From: Peptacetobacter hominis
GTDB taxonomy: Bacteria; Bacillota; Clostridia; Peptostreptococcales; Peptostreptococcaceae
Direction of reading: 5' to 3'
Assembly (NCBI RefSeq): GCF_006861675.1
Contig: NZ_SGJB01000001.1
Span: 62,001 to 126,000, forward strand
DNA length: 64,000 nt
Under the pieces are notes generated by a model. It was not told the DNA's origin, made no database searches, and saw nothing but the letters and a program-made list of their open reading frames with translations. Both the position numbers and the translations under genes were made by a program. Shown one piece after another: positions 39,948 to 48,952 of the stretch (position 1 is its first letter; each line of letters opens with the position of its first letter).

Positions 39948-40346
39948 AATCTGATAAGGATTTTTGATATGCGAATAAAATAAACAATCCGTCGGGAAAA
40001 TACATGCCTATATACGGGCAGTATGATCCAGACGGATTTTATTTTTATAATTATTAGAAAGCAAAATGATTGTTGGAATATAGTATATTATGCTTTTTTT
40101 TTTAAAAAAGGGTGAGAAAGAGTTGATTTGTATGAGGAATAGATATAAGATAACTAGACAAATAAATAAAAATACAGACAGAATGGCTCTGTCCTTTTAT
40201 GTTGTAAAAAATTTTATAGATATATATAGGACACATTGTGCCCACGTTTTGCGTGGATATGATGTGTCCTTTTTGTTTGAATAAATCTTCTCTTGCTAAA
40301 TTTACCTGTATATATATATGAAATTATAGAAAAGGAGGAAATGATT
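39948..40346. other. Intergenic stretch with three terminator-like hairpins
   Basis: Holds the dnaJ terminator (AATCCGTC/GACGGATT, 39986-40045), then GACAGA-ATGGC-TCTGTC with CTTTT (40177-40198), then a nested hairpin AGGACACAT/ATGTGTCCT with inner CCACG/CGTGG and TTTTTG (40228-40275). A short open frame (ATG 40132, ~50 codons) spans the last two hairpins but resembles nothing and has weak support. No tRNA or known riboswitch recognised. Confidence 0.6.
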
Positions 40347-42701
40347 ATGAGAAAAAAACTAATTGCGCTGTTTGCAAGTATGTGCATGATTATTTCTATA
40401 CTGCCCGTCACGGCGCTGGCGGCTGCGCCGAACAGACAGGTGATCTATGTAGGCAACGAAAATGTGACAAGCGGCGGCTACTGGACGACGGACAGCGCTG
40501 GAACTGTCACCGCATTCACAGGCGAAGGCACACCGGCGGACAAATTTATCCATTATGACGCAGAGAACAATGTCCTGACCCTGCGCAACGCCACCATTAA
40601 AAAAGGATTGGATTATAATCCGGGTATTACAGGTAGCACATACATCAATAGTTCGGCCATTGGCGTGTTCAATGAGCACGGCAATGCAGAATTGACCATC
40701 AAATTGGAGGGTACCAATACAATCGCAGAGGTTAGCAAAGGGATTTATGTGTTGACGACCAGTAGTTCTGCCAGTAATGCTACCCTGACCATTGAGGGCG
40801 ACGGCAGTCTGGATGCCAGCGCGAGTCAGACCGGCATCTGGGTTCAGGGCAACAGCTGCGCTGCCGCACTGAGTATCGAGAATGCCAAGGTCACTGCAAC
40901 CGTAGTTGATGGCTATGGCGGCAATGGTGTTTTCGTGCAGTCCAGCGAGAACTCGTCCGTCTCTCTGACCGTGAATAGCGGCAGTCTGACCGCGACTGGC
41001 AGCGGTGAGATATATGCGGGAATTAAGTTGCAGTTTGGCTCCGGTGGTTCCGGCTCCGGCACGCCCACAGTCACCGTCAGCAACAACGCTATCGTGCGGG
41101 CCAACGGCAGTGCCGGTGGAATTACGAGTAATTCTTCTTCTCCGATCCAGTACGAAACAGGCAGCGATGGCAACGGAGGTGTCGTCTTTAACGGCAAGAA
41201 TGGCACTGTGTACGGCGATGTTGAATTGCAGGAAAATTTGGAGATCAGTACGGACGAAACTCTGAACATCGGAAAGGACGCCAGCCTTACCGTGCCAAAG
41301 GGAACGACTTTGAACAATAACGGTACAATAAACAACGATGGAACCATTATCAACAAAGGTACACTGAACGGTGATGTAAGTGGCAGTGGTACGATTGAAT
41401 CTATTCCTGAAATTAAAACAACAATTATGAAAGATGGAACAGTAGGTTCAGAATATAGCCAAAAACTTGAGGCTGAGGGAAATAATATTAGTTGGAGTAT
41501 TGAACGTGGAAAAATACCTGATGGTTTAACCCTAAGCAATAATGGTACTATATCAGGTACACCAACTAATGCGGGTACTTATAGTTTTACTGCAAAAGCT
41601 GAAAATAAAGCTGGTAGTGCCAGTCAAGAATTTTCTTTGACAATCAATCCTACTACCTATAATGTAATAGTTGAGGAAAGTGCAAATGGTAAAGCAACCG
41701 CTTCAGAAAATTCTGCAACAGAGGGAACAGAAATTACTTTAACAGCAACACCAAATAGTGGTTGTCACCTTGTACGTTGGGAAGTTACTCAAGGTAATGT
41801 TACTATCAAAGATAATAAATTTACGATGCCGGCAGAACCTGTAACTGTAAAAGCAATTTTTGAACGCAATTCCAGTGGAGGAGGTACAGTTACACCACCA
41901 TCACCTACTCACACAGAGATAATAGGAAAAGACCGTTACGAAACAGCAGCACTTATAGCTGATAAGATAGGATACTACGACACAGCTGTACTTGTAAATG
42001 CAGAGAATACTATGTCGGATGGACTTTCTGCATCTGCACTTAGCGGAAAATACAATGCACCTATACTTCTAACTAAAAAAGACAGTATCCCAGACTCTAC
42101 AGTGAAAAGACTTAAAAAAGCATCTACAATATACATAATCGGTGGAGAAAATGCGATAAGTGAAAATGTGGAAAAAGAACTATCAGGCAAAAAAGTCATA
42201 AGAATAGGTGGAAGCAATAGATATGAAACATCAGAGCTTATTGCAGAGCATATAGGAAATTACGACAGGGCATTTATAGTAAACGGACTTGAAGGTGAGG
42301 CAGATGCTATGTCTGCATCAGTTGTATCGTCAAAATACAATGCACCTATAATACTTACAAACGGTAAAAATTCAGATTACGACCAAAAATCTGATACAAA
42401 ATACTATGCTATAGGTGGAGAAGAAGTCCTTTCAGATTCTATCGTATCAGAATACAATGCGGAAAGAATTTCCGGAGATGACAGATATGAAACAAGTAGA
42501 GAAGTGATAGAGAAATTCTACAGCAGTTCTTCAAAATATTACTTTACAAATGGAAATACACTTGTAGATGCACTTTCAGCATCACTTCCAGCCAAAAATT
42601 ACGGAATAGTGCTTGTATCTTCAAAATCAGACAACTCAGTCCTTGAAGACAAAAATACTGTTCAGGTCGGAGGAATGGATTTTGAAATATCTGCAAAATA
42701 A
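40347..42701 (+). CDS. Mosaic cell-surface protein with three C-terminal CWB2 cell-wall-binding modules
   Basis: 784 residues with a signal peptide (1-28, ending TALAA). Residues ~29-350 form a repeat-rich region of beta-helix character with motifs like NAELTIKLEGTNTI and ALSIENAKVTA. Residues ~352-435 look like an Ig-like putative-Ig (He_PIG) domain (GLTLSNNGTISGTPTNAG), and ~440-515 like a divergent InlB B-repeat. After a Pro/Gly linker come three CWB2 modules (~525-784; RYETAALIADKIG, RYETSELIAEHIG, RYETSREVIEKF), which hold proteins on the wall polysaccharide in Peptostreptococcaceae-like bacteria. AAAGGAGG precedes ATG 40347. The first ~1 kb is GC-rich and uses CTG, GGC and ACC codons, unlike everything around it; the CWB2 part has host codon usage. 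Confidence 0.88.
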   Translation: MRKKLIALFASMCMIISILPVTALAAAPNRQVIYVGNENVTSGGYWTTDSAGTVTAFTGEGTPADKFIHYDAENNVLTLRNATIKKGLDYNPGITGSTYINSSAIGVFNEHGNAELTIKLEGTNTIAEVSKGIYVLTTSSSASNATLTIEGDGSLDASASQTGIWVQGNSCAAALSIENAKVTATVVDGYGGNGVFVQSSENSSVSLTVNSGSLTATGSGEIYAGIKLQFGSGGSGSGTPTVTVSNNAIVRANGSAGGITSNSSSPIQYETGSDGNGGVVFNGKNGTVYGDVELQENLEISTDETLNIGKDASLTVPKGTTLNNNGTINNDGTIINKGTLNGDVSGSGTIESIPEIKTTIMKDGTVGSEYSQKLEAEGNNISWSIERGKIPDGLTLSNNGTISGTPTNAGTYSFTAKAENKAGSASQEFSLTINPTTYNVIVEESANGKATASENSATEGTEITLTATPNSGCHLVRWEVTQGNVTIKDNKFTMPAEPVTVKAIFERNSSGGGTVTPPSPTHTEIIGKDRYETAALIADKIGYYDTAVLVNAENTMSDGLSASALSGKYNAPILLTKKDSIPDSTVKRLKKASTIYIIGGENAISENVEKELSGKKVIRIGGSNRYETSELIAEHIGNYDRAFIVNGLEGEADAMSASVVSSKYNAPIILTNGKNSDYDQKSDTKYYAIGGEEVLSDSIVSEYNAERISGDDRYETSREVIEKFYSSSSKYYFTNGNTLVDALSASLPAKNYGIVLVSSKSDNSVLEDKNTVQVGGMDFEISAK

Positions 42702-42741
42702 TATATATAAAACTATGATACACGTCATATAAATATATAAA

Positions 42742-42775
42742 ACAGGTATCTGATAATTGTCAGATACCTGTTTTT
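42742..42775. terminator. Bidirectional terminator between the surface protein and aminotransferase genes
   Basis: Perfect arms ACAGGTATCTGA/TCAGATACCTGT, loop TAATTG, with T-run on the plus strand and A-rich sequence before it. Confidence 0.85.
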
Positions 42776-42788
42776 ATTAATGAAATAT

Positions 42789-44132
42789 TTACTTTTGGAT
42801 ACTTTCATATATTGCATTTTCAACTATATTCATAGATTCCGAAAGTTCTTCATCAGATATTATAAGTGGTGGTGCAAGAGTCAGAACATTTCCCTGTGAT
42901 ACCTTGAAACTCAGACCGTTTTCCAGACAGTTATACAGTATTTTTTCTGCAAGGTCTATATCTTTTTCTTTTGATGCTCTGTCTTTTACAATTTCAATGG
43001 CGATAAGTGCACCGACACATCTTATATCTCCTATACATTCAAATTTATCTCTCATTTCATATACTCTTGAAGTCATGAATTTTTCAATTTCGGAAACTCT
43101 GTCAAGTATATTATTGTTTTCTATGTATTCGATAAGAGATAATCCGATAGCTGTTCCCAGAGGACTTTTTTCATGAGTGTAATGTCCAAGTGATATTTCA
43201 CTGCATACATTGTATTTTTCATTGGCTATTACAGCTGACAGTGGATAAAGAGATCCGCCAAGCCCTTTTCCTATGACAAGTATGTCAGGTTCTATGTCGT
43301 AATTCTGATAGGCGAACATTTTACCTGTTCTTCCGAATGCTGTAGGTATTTCATCAAATATCAGAGCTACATCGTATCTGTCACATATATCTCTCAGTTT
43401 TCTGTAGTATTCCTTTGGTGGAATCTGTACATCTGTACATCTTATGGGTTCCATTATTACTGCACCTATGTCACCTTCGCATCTGCATATATATTCAAGG
43501 TAGTCGAGACATTTGAATCCGCAGTCATCGCAGTTTCCAAATGGACATCTGTATGAATTGTACGGCATGATATGCTCTGTTCCTGGTAAAAGAGGTCCTA
43601 TTCCCTCTCTGAAATGTGCTTCTCCGCCAACTGATATGGAGTCAAGTCCTGCACCGTGAAAAGAATCCCACAGTGATATCGTTTTGAATTTCTTTTTAGC
43701 GTATCGTACCATTTTAAGGGCAACTCCTATAGAAGCTGTTCCTGATGGTGTGAATAGAACTCTTTTGTTTCCTCCATTGAGTTCAGATAATTTTTTTGCA
43801 AGATTTATTGCTGTCTGATTTGTGTATCTTCTTGGAGAAAATGACAGATTTTCAAGCTGTGTTTTCAGTGCATTTATAAGGTATGGATGATTGTAACCAA
43901 GCTGATGAACACTGTTTCCATGAAAATCCATTATTTTTCTTTTGTCCTTTGTGTACAGATATATACCGTCTACGCTTTCGACACAGTCAAGACACGGTGT
44001 TGAAAGTGCCTGATGTATAAAATATTTGCTGTCTTCTTCAAGAATTCTGTATGTAGAGTCAGAAATGTTTTTTTTCTGCCACTCAATACGTCTGTCGCTC
44101 AGATTTATATCTCCTTCTGTTCTGTTTGCCAT
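42789..44132 (-). CDS. Class III aminotransferase-fold PLP enzyme
   Basis: 447 residues. VLIFDEIPTAFGRTGKMFA (~255) and VIGKGLGGSLYPLSAVI (~283) give the PLP aspartate and lysine of class III aminotransferases. A cysteine-rich insert CPFGNCDDCGFKC lies near residues 190-205, and the N-terminus reads TEGDINLSDRR. Those traits recall proteins annotated as (R)-1-hydroxy-2-aminoethylphosphonate ammonia-lyase (PbfA-like), but I cannot confirm that; no phosphonate gene is nearby. AGGAGG lies before ATG 44132. Stands alone between terminator and prmA. Confidence 0.8.
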   Translation of the reverse strand: MANRTEGDINLSDRRIEWQKKNISDSTYRILEEDSKYFIHQALSTPCLDCVESVDGIYLYTKDKRKIMDFHGNSVHQLGYNHPYLINALKTQLENLSFSPRRYTNQTAINLAKKLSELNGGNKRVLFTPSGTASIGVALKMVRYAKKKFKTISLWDSFHGAGLDSISVGGEAHFREGIGPLLPGTEHIMPYNSYRCPFGNCDDCGFKCLDYLEYICRCEGDIGAVIMEPIRCTDVQIPPKEYYRKLRDICDRYDVALIFDEIPTAFGRTGKMFAYQNYDIEPDILVIGKGLGGSLYPLSAVIANEKYNVCSEISLGHYTHEKSPLGTAIGLSLIEYIENNNILDRVSEIEKFMTSRVYEMRDKFECIGDIRCVGALIAIEIVKDRASKEKDIDLAEKILYNCLENGLSFKVSQGNVLTLAPPLIISDEELSESMNIVENAIYESIQK

Positions 44133-44338
44133 AAAATACCTCCTGATTTATATTTGCAGAGTAAATAATATCATATCAGTGTTAAGTAATTTTTAAATAG
44201 GAGGATAACAGCGTGTAGATATTTATAATATACGACAATAGAATTTATATGATATAATATAATTTAGAATTTATTGAAGACTAGGTATTTGATGCGGGTA
44301 CAGATGAGCATTTTTTATTTGAAAGGAAAGGTGATAAT

Positions 44339-45286
44339 ATGGGTAACTGGATAGAGATAACTATAAGAACTACAACTGAAGCAGTTGAAGCTATAACTAA
44401 TATACTTTATGAAAATGGAGCTGCAGGAGCTATGATAGAAGATCCTAGCGATTTCAAATTCCAGAAAAAACATGAGTACGATTGGGACTATGTTGAAGAG
44501 GAAGTATTCAAAAAAGGTGAGGACGACTGCGTAAAAATAAAAACATATATATCAGAGGAAAAGAACGTACCAGAGTTTATAGAAAATGTAAAACAGAGAA
44601 TAGCACTTCTTTCTGAATGTGGTATAGATGCAGGTGAAGGTAGTGTATCTATGGATACAGTAAACGAAGCTGACTGGGCAAATAACTGGAAAAAATACTA
44701 CAAGCCTACAAAAGTTGGTGAGAAGATAGTAATAAAACCTTCATGGGAAGAATATGAGGCTCAGGATGGAGATATAGTTATAGAACTTGATCCAGGTATG
44801 GCTTTTGGAACAGGAACACACGAAACAACAAGTATGTGTATATGCGAACTTGAAAAATATGTAACACCTGATTCAAAGGTATTTGATATAGGTTGCGGAA
44901 GTGGAATACTTGCAATAGCAGCTGCAAAATTAGGAGCAAATGATGTAGTAGCAGTGGATCTTGACGAGGTTGCTGTTGAAGTTGCAAAAGAAAATGTAGC
45001 AGAAAGTGGAGTTGAGGACAAGGTAACTGTTCTTCACGGAAACCTTACAGATGTCATAAATGACAAAGCTGACGTGGTTGTTGCAAATATAATAGCTGAC
45101 ATAATAAAAATACTTGCAAAAGATGTAAAAACATTTATGAAAGAAGATGCAATATTCATATCTTCAGGAATAATACTTGCAAAAATAGACGAGGTAGTTG
45201 AAAGCCTTGAGGAAAACGGACTTGAAATAGTTGAAGTTATAAGAAAAGGCGAATGGTCAGCTATAGTATCAAAAATAAAAAAATAG
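44339..45286 (+). CDS. prmA: Ribosomal protein L11 methyltransferase
   Basis: 315 residues. N-terminal L11-recognition domain (MGNWIEITIRTTTEAVEAI) and a Rossmann methyltransferase: DPGMAFGTGTHETTSMCI (~150), VFDIGCGSGILAIAAAKLGA (~181) and VVANIIADIIK (~245). Trimethylates ribosomal protein L11 with SAM. AAAGGTGATA precedes ATG 44339. prmA-rsmE-mtaB form an operon with gaps of 10 and 1 bases, a classic Firmicutes arrangement downstream of dnaJ, here interrupted by the surface protein and aminotransferase genes. Confidence 0.95.
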   Translation: MGNWIEITIRTTTEAVEAITNILYENGAAGAMIEDPSDFKFQKKHEYDWDYVEEEVFKKGEDDCVKIKTYISEEKNVPEFIENVKQRIALLSECGIDAGEGSVSMDTVNEADWANNWKKYYKPTKVGEKIVIKPSWEEYEAQDGDIVIELDPGMAFGTGTHETTSMCICELEKYVTPDSKVFDIGCGSGILAIAAAKLGANDVVAVDLDEVAVEVAKENVAESGVEDKVTVLHGNLTDVINDKADVVVANIIADIIKILAKDVKTFMKEDAIFISSGIILAKIDEVVESLEENGLEIVEVIRKGEWSAIVSKIKK

Positions 45287-45296
45287 GAAAATAAAT

Positions 45297-46073
45297 ATGG
45301 ACTGGACGTGGACTATGGATAGATTTTTTGTGGATAAAGCCAGTATAGATACAGAAAACGGAAAATGTACTATAACTGGTGAAGATGTAAAGCATATAAC
45401 AAAGGTTCTGAGATATAGAGAAGGAGAGAAACTTGAAGTCTGTGATGGAGATGACAATGAATACGTTGCAGAGATAGTTTCTATGTCAAAGGACGAGGTA
45501 AATCTCGATATAATAGAAAAAAGAGATATAAAAAGAGAATCTGATATAAGAGTAAGACTTTATCAGGGAATGCCAAAAGGACCAAAGATGGAGTATATAC
45601 TTCAGAAACTGACAGAGGCAGGAATTGATGAAATAATACTTGTGGATACAAAAAGAAGTGTAGCAAAAGTCGATTCAAAAAAAGAGGGCAAAAAGATAGA
45701 GAGATGGGAAAGAATAATGTATGAAGCTGCAAAACAGAGCAAGCGAGGAAGAATACCATCTCTGAAAGCTGTACTTAGTTTCAAAGAGGCACTTGAGGAT
45801 ATGAAAAGAAATGATCTTAATTTATGTCCTTATGAAGATGAGAGAAATATACCTATGATGAAGGAAATAAAAGGAACAGATGCAAAAAAAATAGGTATAT
45901 TTATAGGGCCTGAAGGTGGTATAGCAGATGAGGAAGTAGCATCTCTGAAGGAAAACGGAGCAAAAGTTGTTACACTTGGACCGAGAATATTCAGAACAGA
46001 GACCGCTGGACTTGTGGCTACATCAATAGTTCAGTATGAACTTGGAGATATAGGTAGATTAGAGGAGGAATAG
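45297..46073 (+). CDS. rsmE: 16S rRNA (uracil-1498-N3) methyltransferase
   Basis: 258 residues of the SPOUT class: N-terminal PUA-like domain and the knotted methyltransferase with IGIFIGPEGGIADEEV (~197-212) and LGPRIFRTETAGL (~226-238). ATG 45297 has TAGGAAAA upstream; an internal ATG at 45315 (MDRFFVDK) would match the family's usual start, so the first six codons are uncertain. Confidence 0.94.
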   Translation: MDWTWTMDRFFVDKASIDTENGKCTITGEDVKHITKVLRYREGEKLEVCDGDDNEYVAEIVSMSKDEVNLDIIEKRDIKRESDIRVRLYQGMPKGPKMEYILQKLTEAGIDEIILVDTKRSVAKVDSKKEGKKIERWERIMYEAAKQSKRGRIPSLKAVLSFKEALEDMKRNDLNLCPYEDERNIPMMKEIKGTDAKKIGIFIGPEGGIADEEVASLKENGAKVVTLGPRIFRTETAGLVATSIVQYELGDIGRLEEE

Positions 46074-46074
46074 A

Positions 46075-47373
46075 GTGAAAAAAGTTGCTTTTTATACTCT
46101 TGGCTGTAAAGTGAACCAGTATGAAACTGAGGCTATGACGGAGCTTTTCGAGGCTGCTGGTTATGAAGCTGTAAACAGCGAGGAGTATGCAGATGTTTAT
46201 GTTATAAATACATGTACTGTAACTCATATGAGCGACAGAAAATCGAGACAGTATATAAGAAGAGTAAAAAAGAAAAATCCTGAAGCTGTAATAGCTGTTG
46301 TAGGATGTTATTCTCAGGTTGCACCTGAAGAAATACTCGATATAGAGGAAGTAAACCTTGTTATGGGTACAAATGACAGAAGACATATAGTAGAAAAAGT
46401 TGAGTCTGTTACTCACAATGATAAAGTGTCTACTGTTGACGATATAATGAAGGTAAAGGAATTTGAAGAAATAGAAATAAGCCAGACAAACGGCAAGACA
46501 AGAGCTTTTATGAAGATACAGGACGGATGCGACAGATTCTGTACTTATTGTATAATTCCATATGCAAGAGGTAGAGTAAGAAGCAGGGATCTCGACAATA
46601 TAGTTGAAGAGGTCAGAAATCTTGCTGAAAATGGATACAAAGAGGTTGTACTTACAGGTATACATGTTGCATCTTATGGAAAAGATATAAAGGATAAAAA
46701 AGTAGGTCTTCTTGACGTAATAAAGGCCATAAATGAAATAGACGGTATAGAGAGAATAAGAACAAGTTCTGTTGAGCCTATACTTTTCACAGATGAATTT
46801 GTCGAGGCTATATCTTCTATGAAGAAAGTGTGTCCTCATTTCCATCTTTCTCTTCAGAGTGGATGTGATGAGACTCTGAAAAGAATGAACAGAAGGTATA
46901 CTTCAGGTGAGTATAGAGAGATTGTTGAAAGACTTAGAGAGAAAATGCCGGATGTCGCTATAACTACAGATGTTATAGTAGGTTTCCCTGGAGAGACAAA
47001 TGACGAGTTTGCAAAGACAAAGAAATTCCTTCAGGATATAGGTCTTGCACAGACTCATATATTCAAATATTCTCCAAGAAAAGGAACTCCAGCTGCGACT
47101 ATGGAAAATCAGATAGATCCTCAGATGAAACATATGAGAAGTGAACAGCTTATATCTCTTGGCAAAGAGAATTTCAGAAAGTTTGCTGAGAAATTTGTCG
47201 GATCTGAGATGGAAGTTCTGTTTGAGGAAATGAACAAGGATGGAAATTACGAGGGACTTACAACAAATTATATAAGAGTTGAAGTTCCATCAGAAAAAGA
47301 TATATCAGGAGAGATACTGAAAGTAAAAATAACTGAGGTTAAAAATGAATCAGTAAAAGGAATTCTTGCCTAG
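46075..47373 (+). CDS. mtaB: tRNA t6A37 methylthiotransferase MtaB
   Basis: 432 residues. N-terminal MTTase domain with conserved cysteines (FYTLGCKVNQYETEAM; VINTCTVTH; VVGCYSQ), radical SAM motif CDRFCTYCIIPYARGRVRSR (~147), and a C-terminal TRAM domain. Converts t6A37 of tRNA-Lys to ms2t6A. GTG 46075 follows GAGGAGGAATA. Functionally paired with tcdA, which modifies the same t6A nucleoside. Confidence 0.95.
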   Translation: MKKVAFYTLGCKVNQYETEAMTELFEAAGYEAVNSEEYADVYVINTCTVTHMSDRKSRQYIRRVKKKNPEAVIAVVGCYSQVAPEEILDIEEVNLVMGTNDRRHIVEKVESVTHNDKVSTVDDIMKVKEFEEIEISQTNGKTRAFMKIQDGCDRFCTYCIIPYARGRVRSRDLDNIVEEVRNLAENGYKEVVLTGIHVASYGKDIKDKKVGLLDVIKAINEIDGIERIRTSSVEPILFTDEFVEAISSMKKVCPHFHLSLQSGCDETLKRMNRRYTSGEYREIVERLREKMPDVAITTDVIVGFPGETNDEFAKTKKFLQDIGLAQTHIFKYSPRKGTPAATMENQIDPQMKHMRSEQLISLGKENFRKFAEKFVGSEMEVLFEEMNKDGNYEGLTTNYIRVEVPSEKDISGEILKVKITEVKNESVKGILA

Positions 47374-47454
47374 TATATAGAAATAATATAGATAAGGTAT
47401 TATAAATTGACAGTGTATACTGCTTATATAAAAATAGACTACGAGGTGATGAAA

Positions 47455-47805
47455 ATGGATTGTATATTCTGTAAAATAGCTAATGGGGAAATACCTTCAA
47501 CAAAGGTTTATGAAGATGATAAGGTACTTGCATTCAACGATCTTAATCCGGTTGCTCCATATCATATACTTGTAATACCAAAAAAACATTATGAAAGTAT
47601 AATCGATGTTCCAGACGAAGAAATGGATATAATAGCACATATACACTGTGCAATAAATAAAATAGCAGCCGAAAAGGGATTTGACAAAGAAGGATTCAGA
47701 ATAATAAACAACTGCGGTGAAAATGGAGGACAGGAAGTAAAACACATACACTACCATGTTCTTGCAGGAAAAAAACTTCCTAATTATGAAGCAGAGCAGA
47801 AATAA
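47455..47805 (+). CDS. HIT-family nucleotide-binding hydrolase
   Basis: 116 residues of the Hint/PKCI type: MDCIFCKIANGEIPSTKVYED at the start with two zinc-type cysteines (C3, C6) and HIHYHVLAG (~100) carrying the histidine triad. Hydrolyses purine nucleoside phosphoramidates. ATG 47455 is preferred (GAGGTG six bases upstream); the frame is open from 47407. Confidence 0.93.
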   Translation: MDCIFCKIANGEIPSTKVYEDDKVLAFNDLNPVAPYHILVIPKKHYESIIDVPDEEMDIIAHIHCAINKIAAEKGFDKEGFRIINNCGENGGQEVKHIHYHVLAGKKLPNYEAEQK

Positions 47806-47869
47806 TTAAGTATTTGCAGTCTGTGTAAAAAGAATGTAAAAAATTATGCAATTTGAGTTGTAAAAACAC

Positions 47870-47898
47870 TTGATAAATGAATAAAATTAGTTTATACT
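47870..47898 (+). promoter_or_regulatory. Promoter of rpsU
   Basis: TTGATA (47870-47875), 17 bases, TATACT (47893-47898), leaving a leader of about 75 bases before the rpsU start. Confidence 0.7.
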
Positions 47899-47977
47899 AG
47901 ATTAAGTGTTAGGTTTGTAATCCTTAACAGTTGTTACAGTCCCAGCATAATTGCGCTATCGAGGGGAGGGAAAAAGA

Positions 47978-48157
47978 ATGTCAGAAGTTAGAGTAAGAGA
48001 AAACGAATCATTAGACAGTGCTTTAAGAAGATTTAAACGTCAGTGTGCTATGTCTGGCATAATGTCAGAAGTTAGAAAAAGAGAGCACTACGACAAACCA
48101 AGTGTTAAACGTAAGAAAAAAGCTGAAGCAGCTAGAAGAAAAAACGCTAAAAGATAG
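47978..48157 (+). CDS. rpsU: 30S ribosomal protein S21
   Basis: 59 residues: [22 protein letters not shown] and a basic tail of [16 protein letters not shown] type, the full length of S21, which helps mRNA initiation on the 30S. GAGGGGAGGG precedes ATG 47978. Followed 31 bases later by the yqeY-like gene, the usual pairing. Confidence 0.97.
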   Translation: MSEVRVRENESLDSALRRFKRQCAMSGIMSEVRKREHYDKPSVKRKKKAEAARRKNAKR

Positions 48158-48188
48158 TAGCAAAAATTAAGCAAAGAGGTGAGGGGAA

Positions 48189-48632
48189 ATGTCCCTTAAA
48201 CAGAAGTTACAGGAAGATCTTAAAACTTCAATGAAAAATAAGGATACAGTCAGAAAATCTGTTGTTACCTTAATCAGATCTTCAATAAAGCAGATAGAAG
48301 TTGATAAACGCATCGAACTGAACGATGATGATATTATTGATATAATATCAAAACAGTTAAAACAGCGCAATGACAGTTTAGAGCAATTTCTTGATGCCGG
48401 AAGGGAAGATTTAGTTGAAGAAACTAGATCAGAAATAGAAATTTTAAAAGAGTACCTACCTCAGCAGTTAAGCGAAGAAGAGCTAAATGAGATTGTAAAA
48501 CAGACTATATCTGAAGTAGGAGCAACTTCTATGAAAGATATGGGAAAAATAATGTCAGCTATAATGCCTAAAGTAAAAGGTAGAGCAGACGGAAAACTAA
48601 TTAATAAATTAGTTAAGGAAAACTTACAATAA
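48189..48632 (+). CDS. GatB/YqeY domain protein
   Basis: 147 residues with the YqeY fold: LKQKLQEDLKTSMKNKDTVRKSVVTLIRSSIKQIEVDKR (~3-41) and the C-terminal GMGK-like segment MKDMGKIMSAIMPKVKGRADGKLINKLVKE. Related to the tail of GatB amidotransferase; thought to interact with tRNA or ribosomes, precise role unknown. GAGGTGAGGGG precedes ATG 48189. Confidence 0.93.
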   Translation: MSLKQKLQEDLKTSMKNKDTVRKSVVTLIRSSIKQIEVDKRIELNDDDIIDIISKQLKQRNDSLEQFLDAGREDLVEETRSEIEILKEYLPQQLSEEELNEIVKQTISEVGATSMKDMGKIMSAIMPKVKGRADGKLINKLVKENLQ

Positions 48633-48952
48633 TAATGTATATAATGGCCTGGATGTATGTCCAGGCTTTTAAACGTTTATCGGGAATAATTAAAAATATA
48701 CAGACTTCAAAAAAATATTTCCAATTGTACAAAATATTTAATTTGTTCAATTGGAAATATTTTTTTCTGAATAAAAGAACGATTATAATACTTAACTCAC
48801 ATATTTTCATAATAACACAAAATTCAAAAAATTAAAAGACTTCAATTTATTCTAAAACCATAGTATTATATAACTAAGCTAAAAAGACATAAACATCAAA
48901 AAAATAAATCAAAAGAAAACGTTTATGTTGGCTTACGAAGGGAGAGGGTTTT
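48633..48952. other. Intergenic stretch with a terminator and a long palindrome
   Basis: Holds the terminator GCCTGGA-TGTATG-TCCAGGC (48647-48670) after the yqeY-like gene, a long palindrome (48709-48766, listed separately), and AT-rich DNA presumed to carry the hpf promoter. AAACGTTTAT occurs twice (48671 and 48918). No gene is seen. Confidence 0.6.
48709..48766. repeat. Long perfect inverted repeat
   Basis: Arms AAAAAAATATTTCCAATTG and CAATTGGAAATATTTTTTT are perfect over 19 bases, and after one T-T mismatch ACAAA pairs with TTTGT. The 58-base structure ends in seven T residues on either strand. It could be a bidirectional terminator but follows an ordinary terminator by 40 bases. Confidence 0.8.

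Noticed and set aside
40090..40284. Small 64-codon gene before the surface protein
   Set aside because: Two terminator-like hairpins run through it, it resembles no family, and the ribosome site is weak.
40913..41539. 208-codon minus-strand frame opposite the GC-rich part of the surface gene
   Set aside because: Long only because GC-rich DNA has few stops; no ribosome site or recognisable domain, and the plus-strand frame has signal peptide and anchors.
46018..46845. 275-codon minus-strand frame opposite mtaB
   Set aside because: Antisense of a clear radical-SAM gene; product is a Tyr/Ser/Phe-rich composition artefact.
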